Part shown: one piece after another, positions 1 to 7,081 of the stretch
How the letters are laid out: every line of letters starts with the position of its first letter
Position numbering within the stretch: position 1 is the stretch's first letter
Assembly: GCA_036501345.1 (NCBI GenBank)
Contig: DASYAN010000378.1
Location: 1 to 7,452 of the forward strand
Source of the DNA: DASYAN01 sp036501345
GTDB taxonomy: Bacteria > Chloroflexota > Ktedonobacteria > Ktedonobacterales > Ktedonobacteraceae
Length of the DNA: 7,452 nt
Reading direction: 5' to 3'
The notes under the pieces: model-generated
Database searches by the model: none
The model's input: the letters and a program-made list of their open reading frames with translations, nothing else
Told to the model about the DNA's origin: nothing
Position numbers and translations under genes: made by a program

Positions 1-250
1 AGGCGTTAAGAACTGAGCGCAAACGGCGAGGCTGGACTCAGGCCAAGGTTGCTGAGGCCTTGAGGGTCAGTACCAAAACCGTGGTCCGCTGGGAAAACGG
101 ATATGCGGCGCCCTTTCCTTACTATCGTCAGAAATTGTCTACCCTCTTTGGCAAGACTGTCCAGGAGTTAGGCCTACTTTGGAATGCTGATGAGATGACG
201 TGCAAGAAACTGCCTTGTCTGCTTTATGCACCCATCCACCCTGTTCTATC

Positions 251-329
251 AAAGATGTCCGGTTTTTCGCGCGAGATGACCGCTTTTCAAAGATGTCCGG
301 TTTTTCGCGCAAGGTGTCCGGTTTTTCCC
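251..329 (+). repeat. Tandem TGTCC array, likely transposase-binding end sequence
   Basis: Four directly repeated units sit with their TGTCC-type cores at 256, 277 (TGACC), 294 and 315. Two share AAAGATGTCCGGTTTTTCGC exactly, the fourth keeps GGTGTCCGGTTTTTC, and the second is degenerate. Core spacing is 21, 17 and 21 bp, roughly two helical turns. Several short subterminal direct repeats at this spacing are typical of ends of IS21, Tn7, Tn5053 and Mu-like elements, whose DDE transposases bind multiple sites. The array begins exactly where the upstream HTH gene loses homology, which supports an element terminus near 251-256. No transposase is visible in this window, so family assignment is inference. 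Confidence 0.55.
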
Positions 330-358
330 TTAAAATATGGGTATACGTTAGGTATATT
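330..358 (+). promoter_or_regulatory. Candidate promoter for the giant gene
   Basis: TTAAAA at 330-335 (four of six matches to the -35 consensus) and TATATT at 353-358 (five of six to the -10 consensus) are separated by 17 bp. Transcription would begin near 365 and give a leader of about 165 nt containing the hairpin at 362-399. The region is AT-rich and lies just inside the TGTCC array, where element-borne promoters are common. No better pair was seen between 387 and 528. Confidence 0.3.
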
Positions 359-361
359 TAT

Positions 362-399
362 TATGGGTTTCAGCCGACATGTCTGAGCTTGAACCCATA
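362..399 (+). promoter_or_regulatory. Imperfect inverted repeat with a GACATGTC palindrome in its loop
   Basis: TATGGGTT (362-369) pairs perfectly with AACCCATA (392-399). The stem can continue through a T-G wobble and one mismatch into AGC (372-374) with GCT (387-389). The loop holds the perfect 8-bp palindrome GACATGTC (376-383). There is no following T-run, so it is not a standard intrinsic terminator. It could be an operator, a leader RNA hairpin, or a remnant of element-end structure. It overlaps the end of the truncated HTH frame. Confidence 0.35.
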
Positions 400-441
400 G
401 GAGCAAAGCCCTCAATTTGGCTGGGCATTTTCGACCTCAGA

Positions 442-477
442 CACTTCTTTCTCGAGAGTTTTGTCTCACTTCTTTCT
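442..477 (+). repeat. 11-bp direct repeat in pyrimidine-rich leader
   Basis: CACTTCTTTCT occurs at 442-452 and again at 467-477, a 25-bp period. Between them is the palindrome TCTCGAGA (450-457). Just downstream, CAAAA-CGA-TTTTG (488-500) forms a 5-bp stem with a three-base loop. All lie between the candidate promoter and the start of the giant gene, so they may be regulatory. Function is unknown. Confidence 0.3.
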
Positions 478-513
478 ACTGTCGTTACAAAACGATTTTG
501 ATGTATAGGATTA

Positions 514-519
514 AAGGAG
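514..519 (+). promoter_or_regulatory. Ribosome binding site of the giant gene
   Basis: AAGGAG lies 9 nt before ATG 529. An in-frame TAG at 523-525 means translation cannot begin further upstream in this frame, so the site and the stop together fix 529 as the start. Confidence 0.8.
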
Positions 520-528
520 AAATAGATC

Positions 529-3500
529 ATGGTAAGAGACATTGGACCTGTTATAGCTCCTGGACCATCTGGTGATGAATACAGAAGATCACAGGAAAAA
601 ATGGAAGAATTAAAAATAGCACAAGCAAGAAGATCTCGTTTTAAGCAACTACTCGCTGATGCTGCCCTTCCAGGCAGTCCAGAAAGGCGAGAGCTTGAGT
701 TGACTATCGAGAAATATAGGAGTGATATTGAAAAATATGCAGGATCACGCAAACAAAACCTGGCAGCATGGCAAAAGGGAACGGGAGAAGTTATTCAAGA
801 CATCCTCAAGATGGCTGATAATGCTGCGGCATTGTATGAACCTTACCCGGAGTATCCTTTTAACGTTAATTTTAATGATTATGAAGAGGATAAAGAAAAA
901 GCTGCAAAAAGACGTGAATCACGAATGTGGCTTATAAATCAAGCAGTAGCATTGTATTTTTTGAGAAATATTCAAGAACTAAATCAGTTAAACATAACGG
1001 ATAAACCAGAATTTAGAGAAATGCAGCATTACGTGAATATGCTAAAAGCCAAAATGGGTGAGAGAGCAGATCTGGATAGAGCTGCGACTGAATTTGAAAG
1101 ACAAGCCGGACTGGCCGAATTCCAAATTGCGCACTCTCAAGAACGCGATAGAGACAGTGCCACTCATTCTGCTAGTATCCAAAGCTTGTCTGATACGATA
1201 GGAATCGAAAGAAAACACTACCTATGGCGTCTCTTGCGAGCTGGCGAGGTGAAAAAATACAGTGAGCAAGGCGATGAACGAGTTAAAGAACTTGCAGGCA
1301 TACTTGCACATGTTGAGAGACACCGACGAGAAACTGAAGTAAAAATTGCTTCATACATTAGTCAAGCTAAAAAACGGAATAATGCTGTTGACGATTATCT
1401 AGCACGAATAGATAGCCTTGATGAGATGGTAGAGGAATCTCGAGCAACAATTAATTTGGATCGAATACGAACAATTAGGGATGAAGAAAAAGCGATGATG
1501 TATCCGATTGGAGATAGGCGATATATGACTTTGGCAGATAGAATAATAGAATTTGATGTTACATCTGAAGTTTTAGAAGCAACCAATGCAGATATACGAG
1601 AGAAAGTTATGGAAGCTAGAACTATAGCTATCAAATCTAAAAGTAGGGTTGAAGAAGCTAGAGATAGATTTAAAGCAGCTAGAGTGAGGGCTGAAGAAGC
1701 TAGAATGAGAGCTGAAGAAGCTAAGGCGTACAACGACAATGGTATAAGTGATGAATTAGCTAAAAATGCAGAAAAATGTGCTAAGAATGTTGAGGAATTG
1801 GAGAAAAAAGTAGTTGAAAGTGCTAGTTTAAGTCAATTTAATATGGAAAAGATACGAGAAGAACTTGATAATATTTACGGTTATATTGCAATCATGCAGC
1901 AGGAAGCTAATAGAATAGATATTGATCCTGCAGACAAAGCAAAAAAGCTTACGGAACTTGCTAATAAGGTGGAAAAAGCTGAAATGGCTAAAAATAGTGC
2001 TATAGCTTTTGGAGCACAAGTTGCAAAAGTGGAAGAAGAATTATCAAATAATATAAGAGATAAATTGCAAGAAGAGTACAAGGCTTTAATAGGAGAGCAT
2101 CCCAATGCGGAACGTATTCGCAATCTAGCCAGTGTGACCAATCACGACATAACCACTCTGCAAAACCTTGTAGGTCACCAAAAGGCACTTGAGGAGGCTC
2201 TAAGAGGCGTATCTGCAGAGGGAGGGTTAGGCAGGTATGGGCATCCTTATACTTATCAAATCAGCGCATCTTCTGTAGATCCTTCTGATTCTCCAAATAC
2301 TTATCAAATCAGCGCATCTTCTGTAGATCCTTCTGATTCCGACTCGCATGGGAGTGTGAGTAGTGATCGAAGCAGCGACGTCCCAATTATCAGTCAAGAC
2401 GGGATATCACCAGACGACTCGCATGGGAGAGGGAATCGTTATCAAAGAGGCAGATTTCCTGTAGAGTCTTCTGGTCGGTTAAATCCGTTAAGCAAGGCAT
2501 TTGAGGATGATTCGTCAAATCCTTCTCAGGAGACCCACGATAGTTGGTCAGACTGGGAGAGACTATCTGCAGAGCCTTCTGGTTGGGAAAATACGTTAGG
2601 CAGTGAACCGGAGGAGATTATTATAAGGGGGTATCAGGGGACCGACGGTAGTGGGTTAGGCAGGCAGGGGACCGACGGTAGTGGGTCAGGCAGTGAGGAT
2701 GCTCCCGACAGGCATGGGAGAGTTTATCCACCACCCAGCGAATATTCAGAGTTTCCTGATTCGTTAAATAGTTCTCCGATGAACTACCACCACTACTGGC
2801 CAGCCGTAGCAGCAGGCCTGATTCAGCGAGAAAGGGAGCAATCTCAAGCTGCACGCAATATTCACGATGCTATCCTTAATAGACAAGATACAGGCATTGG
2901 CGCTCTCAAAGATGCAGAAGCGGCGTGCCGAGCCAAAGTGTTAGCTTGCCGGGCTAATTTTATGAAGCAATTAAGGAATGTGAGGGATGCTGAACGGGCC
3001 GCCGCAGAAGCACTCAAGCGAAATGCTATCCACATGGGACGAGATATCACAAGCGATGCTAATCAGGCAATCGAGCGTCTTCAAAAGATCAAAGATGACC
3101 TCACTGATCTAGATGACGATGGGTTGAAAAAACGTTCGAAAGGCCACATCTTCATTGATCCGAAGGCCGGAAAGTTCACCATTAATGGAGTTTGGATGAA
3201 TGTCAGAGAAGTTCATAGATGGGACTTTGCTGTTCCAGATCAAACGACCGTTGAATACAGACCAGATATAGTAAAGGTAGAGGTGGAGACTGTCACTCGT
3301 GAAGCGAAAGGTGGGAAGCTGAGTGTCGATCCCATCTATACAAAAAGACTCTCAGAACGATACTTTCGGTCAGCAGATTTTGAATTCATGTTAAAGATCC
3401 CCGGCCAGAGTTATACGCACGGAGGGAGAACGCTAGGTGAGATGACGGTCATCGATCTAAAAAAGAAAGATGGCAAAATCAAGAAAGAAGTGCCCTGGCA

Positions 3501-5982
3501 AGCTGCATCCGCCAAGGCCTTGGCTGAGGAATTCGTTGCAGGGATCATGGTCTCCGACAAAGCCCTCGGACGCAACGAGGGGGAAAAAGCCGTGGACGCC
3601 GTACGTCGTTCCGTGAAGGAGGCCAACGAGCGCCTTGCAGACGCTACTGCAGCTTGGAATGCTGCTACAAGAACGTCTTCCTTGGATGAAGCTGTATTAC
3701 AAGCTACACTAACGGCTGCCAATGCTGCAATAATAAGAGCCCGGGAAAACATCGAGGACCTTGCAATCACTACTGAAATCATTACTGAAGCTGGGGATGC
3801 GGCCCAGACTGCTGTCTTAGTAGCTGGGGGCGCAGTCGAGGCTGCCACCAAGGTCTTAGAAGTTGGGCACGCTGGGGCCCCAAATGGAGGGGCTGGGGCC
3901 CCAGTTGATAGCGTTGCGAACGCCATCAGGGCGGCTATAGACGCCTTAGGTCCACTTGGTACAATTAATGCAATTAATGCAGATAATGCAGCTAAGATCT
4001 TCAGTAATTCTGTCATGTGGACAGAAGATGAATACAGAGCAGTAAAGACATTTGACATGCGAGCCGCCTCAAAGATTAAGATTAAAGAAAATCATAACAA
4101 TCAAACCTACCCAGTAGAAGTCTTGTTTGATGTCGTTACTGAGACGATGCCGGATGCAGTTATCGATCATAGGGCAGTACTTGCAACAAAACGCTGGCCA
4201 GCCTGGAGTGATGAGGAGAAGCGCCGTATGTGCAAGCTCGATCTAGATAGACAGGCCCTTATTCTTCCTAATGGCCAAGAGTACAGAATGAAGGATTTTG
4301 ACTGGACCGAAACCAAGTGGGATGAAGACAATGGCCTCACACTCCAATTCAAGGGGCCGAAGGAGTTATCCCAGCTCAATTTAATCGCAACTGGCTCCTC
4401 TGACACCTTTAATGAAAATCTCTCGAATGCTACAGCCGCTTTGAAAAAGAAAAAAAGAAAGCAGGCTGAAACTGGCATAGAATTGATCAAGCAGGTTATT
4501 AAATCCTATAACGTAGAGGAAATAAATGCTGTAATTGGAGCTATACAAAGTTCTGAGGGGATAGTGGCACATGAATCGAATATGACTAAGATTGAAATGA
4601 TAAGACCACCAAAAAATGCACTGGATCTGGATAGGTTGAGAAGAAAGAAAAAGGCACAAAGAGATGTTCTGACTCCCAAATGGGTGACACATGCTATTCA
4701 GAGTACAACTGGAATGTTTGAGACAAGACAAGGTTATGAGAATGAAGTGGAAAAGCGGATACGAACCATCCATAAAGACAATCCACTTTCGGCTAAACGC
4801 GTGTGGAGGTCTCGTGCTAATCCTGAGAGATATGCTCTGGTAAAGCATAAGAGTAGCAAAAAGAAGCAGGAGCTTCTTGATGAGATCAGTGCTGCCGAGC
4901 ACTTAGACAAAACCATGTCTTTCCCACTCCTCGAAAATCCTAAACAAGGCCCGGCATCTGTGATAAAGAACGCTAAGCCTAATGGATTAGAGCTACTGCG
5001 AGAATATAATCTCTATGTAGATAAACAGGACTTCGCCAATGAAATAGAACAACAAAATGTCGAACACTATGTCGCAAGCATCGCAACGGAGTTCAAGACA
5101 AACCCGAACATCTCTCCCTATTATACCAATCAGTGGAATCTTGGACAGGCCATGAGAGCTGTTCATGATAATAATTTCTTGAGCGAAGAAGACGTAGAAC
5201 ATGGTACACATATCGTGGGAGTAATTGAATGTATACGGCGCTTAAAGCAAGTAGATCGCCCTCCAATCTCCGATAAAAGCCTTGCCAGTTTGCGGCAAGA
5301 CGATGAGTATCATTGGGTGACCTTTTTGCGTGATGCGCTAACTGAAGCGGATAAAGAAGGTATGGCTGAACTGTTACGGCGGGATTTATTTGTCGCAAAT
5401 GAGAGGCGAGAATCCAACTATAGCCATTTTTTAAAATTTGCGGAAAGAGCTCTCGATCTCGAGACCTCGTCAGAGCAGGTAGAGAAGATACTGGACGATA
5501 TGCAGACTCCTAGAACTCCCATGCCTTGGCCCGAAGTAGATCAGAAACCTACGGTTAGCAAAGATCAGAAACCTGATAGCAAATTTGATCCCAAAGCGAT
5601 AACCAAGAAAAGTGATGGGGAGTTGGCACTGGAAGCGGGAAAAAGTGCAGAACAGATATACAAAAGTGCCGTTGATGCTATTGATAACTTAATTGAATCA
5701 ACAACTGATTTTGCGCTGCAAGGAAGGTATCGAGCAGAAGCCGTAAAGATGGCCATGGAGTTGGCAAAGCAATCCTTTCAGATTCACAAACAAGACAAGG
5801 AGATACAAAATCAGTGGCAAAAGCTGGAGGTCTATATCAAAGAGGTGAATACTCAGAGGTGGAAGGACTTCTACTTTACACTGGCCATCTTTGCTTTCCA
5901 GCAAGGTCCTAGGACGGGTGCAGACGGTGTTAAGAAGTTTATGGATGAAATTCTAAAAATAGTCGGAAAATCTATTACTTAG
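529..5982 (+). CDS. Giant 1817-aa cytoplasmic coiled-coil protein of unknown function
   Basis: I do not recognise a family. The start is set by AAGGAG 9 nt upstream and an in-frame TAG at 523-525. There is no signal peptide, clear membrane helix, Walker A or other catalytic motif. Order of regions: residues 1-560 are charged helix, with coiled-coil heptads strongest at about 342-540 (ARVRAEE/ARMRAEE/AK from 384). Residues 563-755 are a Ser/Asp/Gly/Pro-rich linker with internal repeats. About 757-870 is helical. About 872-990 is beta-rich, with a hairpin-like IDPKAGKFTING and many alternating hydrophobics. About 992-1160 is Ala-rich helix broken by GAP repeats. About 1165-1290 is a second beta-rich module (LDRQALILPNG, then MKDFDW). 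KKKKRK lies at 1306-1311 and RRKKK near 1375. Residues 1330-1817 are mostly helical, with a DQKP-repeat spacer near 1670 and a final helical bundle. The frame is intact over 5.4 kb, which argues for selection. GC content varies widely within it. A scaffold, filament or large conflict/effector protein is possible, but this is a guess. Confidence 0.9.
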   Translation: MVRDIGPVIAPGPSGDEYRRSQEKMEELKIAQARRSRFKQLLADAALPGSPERRELELTIEKYRSDIEKYAGSRKQNLAAWQKGTGEVIQDILKMADNAAALYEPYPEYPFNVNFNDYEEDKEKAAKRRESRMWLINQAVALYFLRNIQELNQLNITDKPEFREMQHYVNMLKAKMGERADLDRAATEFERQAGLAEFQIAHSQERDRDSATHSASIQSLSDTIGIERKHYLWRLLRAGEVKKYSEQGDERVKELAGILAHVERHRRETEVKIASYISQAKKRNNAVDDYLARIDSLDEMVEESRATINLDRIRTIRDEEKAMMYPIGDRRYMTLADRIIEFDVTSEVLEATNADIREKVMEARTIAIKSKSRVEEARDRFKAARVRAEEARMRAEEAKAYNDNGISDELAKNAEKCAKNVEELEKKVVESASLSQFNMEKIREELDNIYGYIAIMQQEANRIDIDPADKAKKLTELANKVEKAEMAKNSAIAFGAQVAKVEEELSNNIRDKLQEEYKALIGEHPNAERIRNLASVTNHDITTLQNLVGHQKALEEALRGVSAEGGLGRYGHPYTYQISASSVDPSDSPNTYQISASSVDPSDSDSHGSVSSDRSSDVPIISQDGISPDDSHGRGNRYQRGRFPVESSGRLNPLSKAFEDDSSNPSQETHDSWSDWERLSAEPSGWENTLGSEPEEIIIRGYQGTDGSGLGRQGTDGSGSGSEDAPDRHGRVYPPPSEYSEFPDSLNSSPMNYHHYWPAVAAGLIQREREQSQAARNIHDAILNRQDTGIGALKDAEAACRAKVLACRANFMKQLRNVRDAERAAAEALKRNAIHMGRDITSDANQAIERLQKIKDDLTDLDDDGLKKRSKGHIFIDPKAGKFTINGVWMNVREVHRWDFAVPDQTTVEYRPDIVKVEVETVTREAKGGKLSVDPIYTKRLSERYFRSADFEFMLKIPGQSYTHGGRTLGEMTVIDLKKKDGKIKKEVPWQAASAKALAEEFVAGIMVSDKALGRNEGEKAVDAVRRSVKEANERLADATAAWNAATRTSSLDEAVLQATLTAANAAIIRARENIEDLAITTEIITEAGDAAQTAVLVAGGAVEAATKVLEVGHAGAPNGGAGAPVDSVANAIRAAIDALGPLGTINAINADNAAKIFSNSVMWTEDEYRAVKTFDMRAASKIKIKENHNNQTYPVEVLFDVVTETMPDAVIDHRAVLATKRWPAWSDEEKRRMCKLDLDRQALILPNGQEYRMKDFDWTETKWDEDNGLTLQFKGPKELSQLNLIATGSSDTFNENLSNATAALKKKKRKQAETGIELIKQVIKSYNVEEINAVIGAIQSSEGIVAHESNMTKIEMIRPPKNALDLDRLRRKKKAQRDVLTPKWVTHAIQSTTGMFETRQGYENEVEKRIRTIHKDNPLSAKRVWRSRANPERYALVKHKSSKKKQELLDEISAAEHLDKTMSFPLLENPKQGPASVIKNAKPNGLELLREYNLYVDKQDFANEIEQQNVEHYVASIATEFKTNPNISPYYTNQWNLGQAMRAVHDNNFLSEEDVEHGTHIVGVIECIRRLKQVDRPPISDKSLASLRQDDEYHWVTFLRDALTEADKEGMAELLRRDLFVANERRESNYSHFLKFAERALDLETSSEQVEKILDDMQTPRTPMPWPEVDQKPTVSKDQKPDSKFDPKAITKKSDGELALEAGKSAEQIYKSAVDAIDNLIESTTDFALQGRYRAEAVKMAMELAKQSFQIHKQDKEIQNQWQKLEVYIKEVNTQRWKDFYFTLAIFAFQQGPRTGADGVKKFMDEILKIVGKSIT
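1678..1719 (+). repeat. 21-bp in-frame tandem repeat (coiled-coil heptad)
   Basis: Two adjacent 21-bp copies (1678-1698 and 1699-1719) match at 19 of 21 bases and encode ARVRAEE and ARMRAEE; a third partial unit begins at 1720. One repeat equals one coiled-coil heptad, so this is a duplicated heptad inside the N-terminal coiled coil of the giant protein. Confidence 0.6.
2249..2339 (+). repeat. Two 48-bp minisatellite units, identical over 43 bp
   Basis: The segments 2249-2291 and 2297-2339 are identical over 43 bp with a 48-bp period (16 codons), each encoding TYQISASSVDPSDS. Related degenerate units follow in the same frame (VESSGRLNPLSK near 2460-2495, LSAEPSGWENTLGS near 2563-2605), so the linker seems to have grown from a repeating S-V/A-D/E-P/S-S motif. 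DNA identity without synonymous changes suggests a recent duplication that keeps the reading frame. Confidence 0.85.
2635..2694 (+). repeat. 30-bp in-frame tandem repeat in the linker
   Basis: Two adjacent units, at 2635-2664 and 2665-2694, share the core GGGGACCGACGGTAGTGGGT and encode QGTDGSGLGR and QGTDGSGSGS. The short motif TTAGGCAG also appears at 2227-2234, 2597-2604 and in the first unit. This is a second repeat family in the same low-complexity linker, again with a period divisible by three. Confidence 0.8.
3871..3903 (+). repeat. Paired GCTGGGGCCCCA repeats (two 10-bp palindromes)
   Basis: GCTGGGGCCCCA occurs at 3871-3882 and 3892-3903, a 21-bp period. Each copy includes the perfect palindrome TGGGGCCCCA. 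They encode two AGAP tetrapeptides around NGG, a likely flexible break in the Ala-rich helical part of the giant protein. The surrounding 60 bases (3841-3900) contain 40 G or C. Confidence 0.65.
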
Positions 5983-5997
5983 AAGAGATAGATCCCA

Positions 5998-6075
5998 TTG
6001 GTGCAAAAGGGCTATCTTACTGAGCGTGTGAGATAGCCATAATTTGAGCTTGATAAAACGGCAATTTTGCACTAA
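5998..6075. terminator. Nested inverted repeats, probable bidirectional terminator
   Basis: Between the convergent giant gene and the kinase pseudogene, GGCTATCT (6010-6017) pairs with AGATAGCC (6031-6038). Three further pairs, one a wobble, make an 11-bp stem with a 7-nt loop. Read on the minus strand this stem is followed by CTTTT, a fair intrinsic terminator; on the plus strand it is followed by ATAATTT, which is weaker. An outer repeat, GTGCAAAA (6001-6008) with TTTTGCAC (6065-6072), extendable to 5998 and 6075, encloses it. Position and structure fit termination in both directions. The outer pair could fold instead as an alternative structure. Confidence 0.65.
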
Positions 6076-6091
6076 CGAGATTTAGCAGTCA

Positions 6092-7079
6092 CTAAACGAT
6101 AATTCTATCAATATCGGGAGCATCAGCTGTTGGATTGGAGAACTCGATAGTGTTGTTGCCAGCATTCAAACTAACAATGAGGGTAAGTGTTCCAACTACC
6201 TTCGTGTTAGCAGTATTAGGAACATTGAAGGCCATTGCGGGGCCATCATTCACACTCGTATACTCTGTAGGCACATCTATCCCGGACAATATGTAGTAGA
6301 TAGTCAGTTCATACTTGTCACCAATACTTTTATAAATATTGTTAAACTGTAAAGTACCATTTGTATGAGTATTGTAATCCAAACCAATATATCCCACCTT
6401 TTCCATTCCAGAGCATTTGGGGCATTTAAGCACAGTTGCGCCTTCAGTCAGCGTATTCAAATCCGACTCAGCTTCATAACTTACTGGTGGTGCTGGTGTT
6501 GGTGTTGGCGTTAGCAAAGGTACACTGACCGACGGTGTTCCCCCACTGGTTGTTCCTGTGGGACTTGTCACTACCGGGGTGCTGATGTTCGCTATTGAGG
6601 TGGGAGAGTTCTTTCCTGTGGCAGAGCTAGCGTAGTACGTCGAAGCGCTCGCAGAGGCGATGATATACCACAGCCGTGCTCGCAAGCACCGCGGCTATGG
6701 CTACCAACAAGAGGGCTATTTGCCAGTTAATCTTGCGATAATGCAATGGTTGCGTAGGCTTGATCGGTCCAGGCCATGTTGACATCTCGTCGAACACGAA
6801 CAAATTTTCCAATACTGATGACGATGGTGGTAGCATCGAACTCTTGGGAGATGTCGATGCAGTTTCTTCCCAAGCTTCTTGCAGAGCGTTTGCGAAGGCG
6901 GTGACATTTTCACACCGCTGGTTCGGGTCCTTAGCCAGGGCTTTGAATACCACATGCTCCACAGCGGGTGACAGATCGGGAACCCTCTCGCATAGCGAAG
7001 GGGGTGGAGTCGACGTGTGCTGGATACCGATCTGGTCAATGGAGCCAGTGAAGGGACATTCACCACATAGCCATTCATA
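6092..7079 (-). pseudogene. Membrane Ser/Thr protein kinase remnant with CBM6/35-like ectodomain
   Basis: Reading leftwards from 7079, the frame opens in the C-lobe of a PknB-type kinase: YEWLCGECPFTGS, then QHTSTPPPSL, then VEHVVFKALAKDPNQRCENV, the usual end of such domains. The N-lobe, HRD catalytic loop, DFG and activation segment are absent, so it cannot be an active kinase. A juxtamembrane stretch leads to one membrane helix (IALLLVAIAAVLASTAVVY, about 6663-6719). This frame then stops at TAG 6627-6629. The sequence continues in the next minus-strand frame with ASASAS, a Thr/Pro/Ser stalk (TPTPTPAPP) and a beta-sandwich domain of about 130 residues (YEAESDLNTL, VGYIGLD, NGTLQFNNI, LNAGNNTIEFSNP, final APDIDRIIV) that looks like a CBM6/35 carbohydrate-binding module. 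The shift lies at about 6627-6690 and corresponds to one extra base, or two lost. The C terminus and stop (6092-6094) look natural. An intact relative would be a receptor kinase sensing glycans outside the cell. Confidence 0.8.
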
Positions 7080-7081
7080 AA

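Larger units (their letters stand above)
1..386 (+). pseudogene. Truncated XRE-type HTH regulator, N-terminal remnant (5' end outside window)
   Basis: The open frame enters from the left (first full codon at 3) and stops at TGA 384-386. The first 60 or so residues are a convincing helix-turn-helix of the Cro/C1 type: RRGWTQAKVAEAL, then VSTKTVVRWENG, then PFPYYRQKLSTLFGKT and VQELGLL. This arrangement is familiar from the many HTH proteins of Ktedonobacter-like Chloroflexota, where it normally heads a much longer protein with NTPase, TPR or other domains; the true start is probably only a few codons outside the window. A short stretch near 220-250 (LLYAPIHPVLS) resembles the linker that follows the HTH in such proteins. 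From about 251 the frame reads through TGTCC repeat DNA (repeated SGF and CPVF) and has no protein character. I infer that an intact regulator was cut by insertion at about 251. The HTH part could still be expressed as a small DNA-binding protein. Confidence 0.7.

Noticed and set aside
2249..2695. Tandem repeats as a CRISPR-like array
   Set aside because: Units are directly adjacent or separated by only a few bases, lie in a coding frame, and have no unique spacers or neighbouring cas genes.
3411..4058. Antisense 215-codon open frame with hydrophobic, Ala/Ser-rich translation
   Set aside because: It lies wholly opposite the GC-rich Ala-helix region of the giant gene, has no well-placed ribosome site, and its composition is what complementing Ala/Glu/Lys codons would give.
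4444..4460. A-rich run encoding KKKKRK as a programmed frameshift site
   Set aside because: The in-frame heptamers are G AAA AAG and A AAA AGA, not the efficient A AAA AAG. The main frame continues intact for 500 more codons, so no shift is needed.
4381..4902. Antisense 173-codon open frame on the minus strand
   Set aside because: It is a shadow of the giant gene, with Leu/Ser/Phe-rich sequence from complementing Lys/Glu codons and no recognisable domain.
5191..5223. HGTHIVG in the giant protein (H1558 onward), like the subtilase histidine motif
   Set aside because: The position after HGTHI is Val rather than a small residue, and there is no GTS-type serine motif or catalytic Asp motif in proper order. 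The surroundings are helical, so this looks like chance.
529..5982. Giant protein as an ATPase of the SMC/Rad50 type because of its long coiled coils
   Set aside because: No Walker A (GxxxxGK[ST]), signature or Walker B motif could be found at either end.
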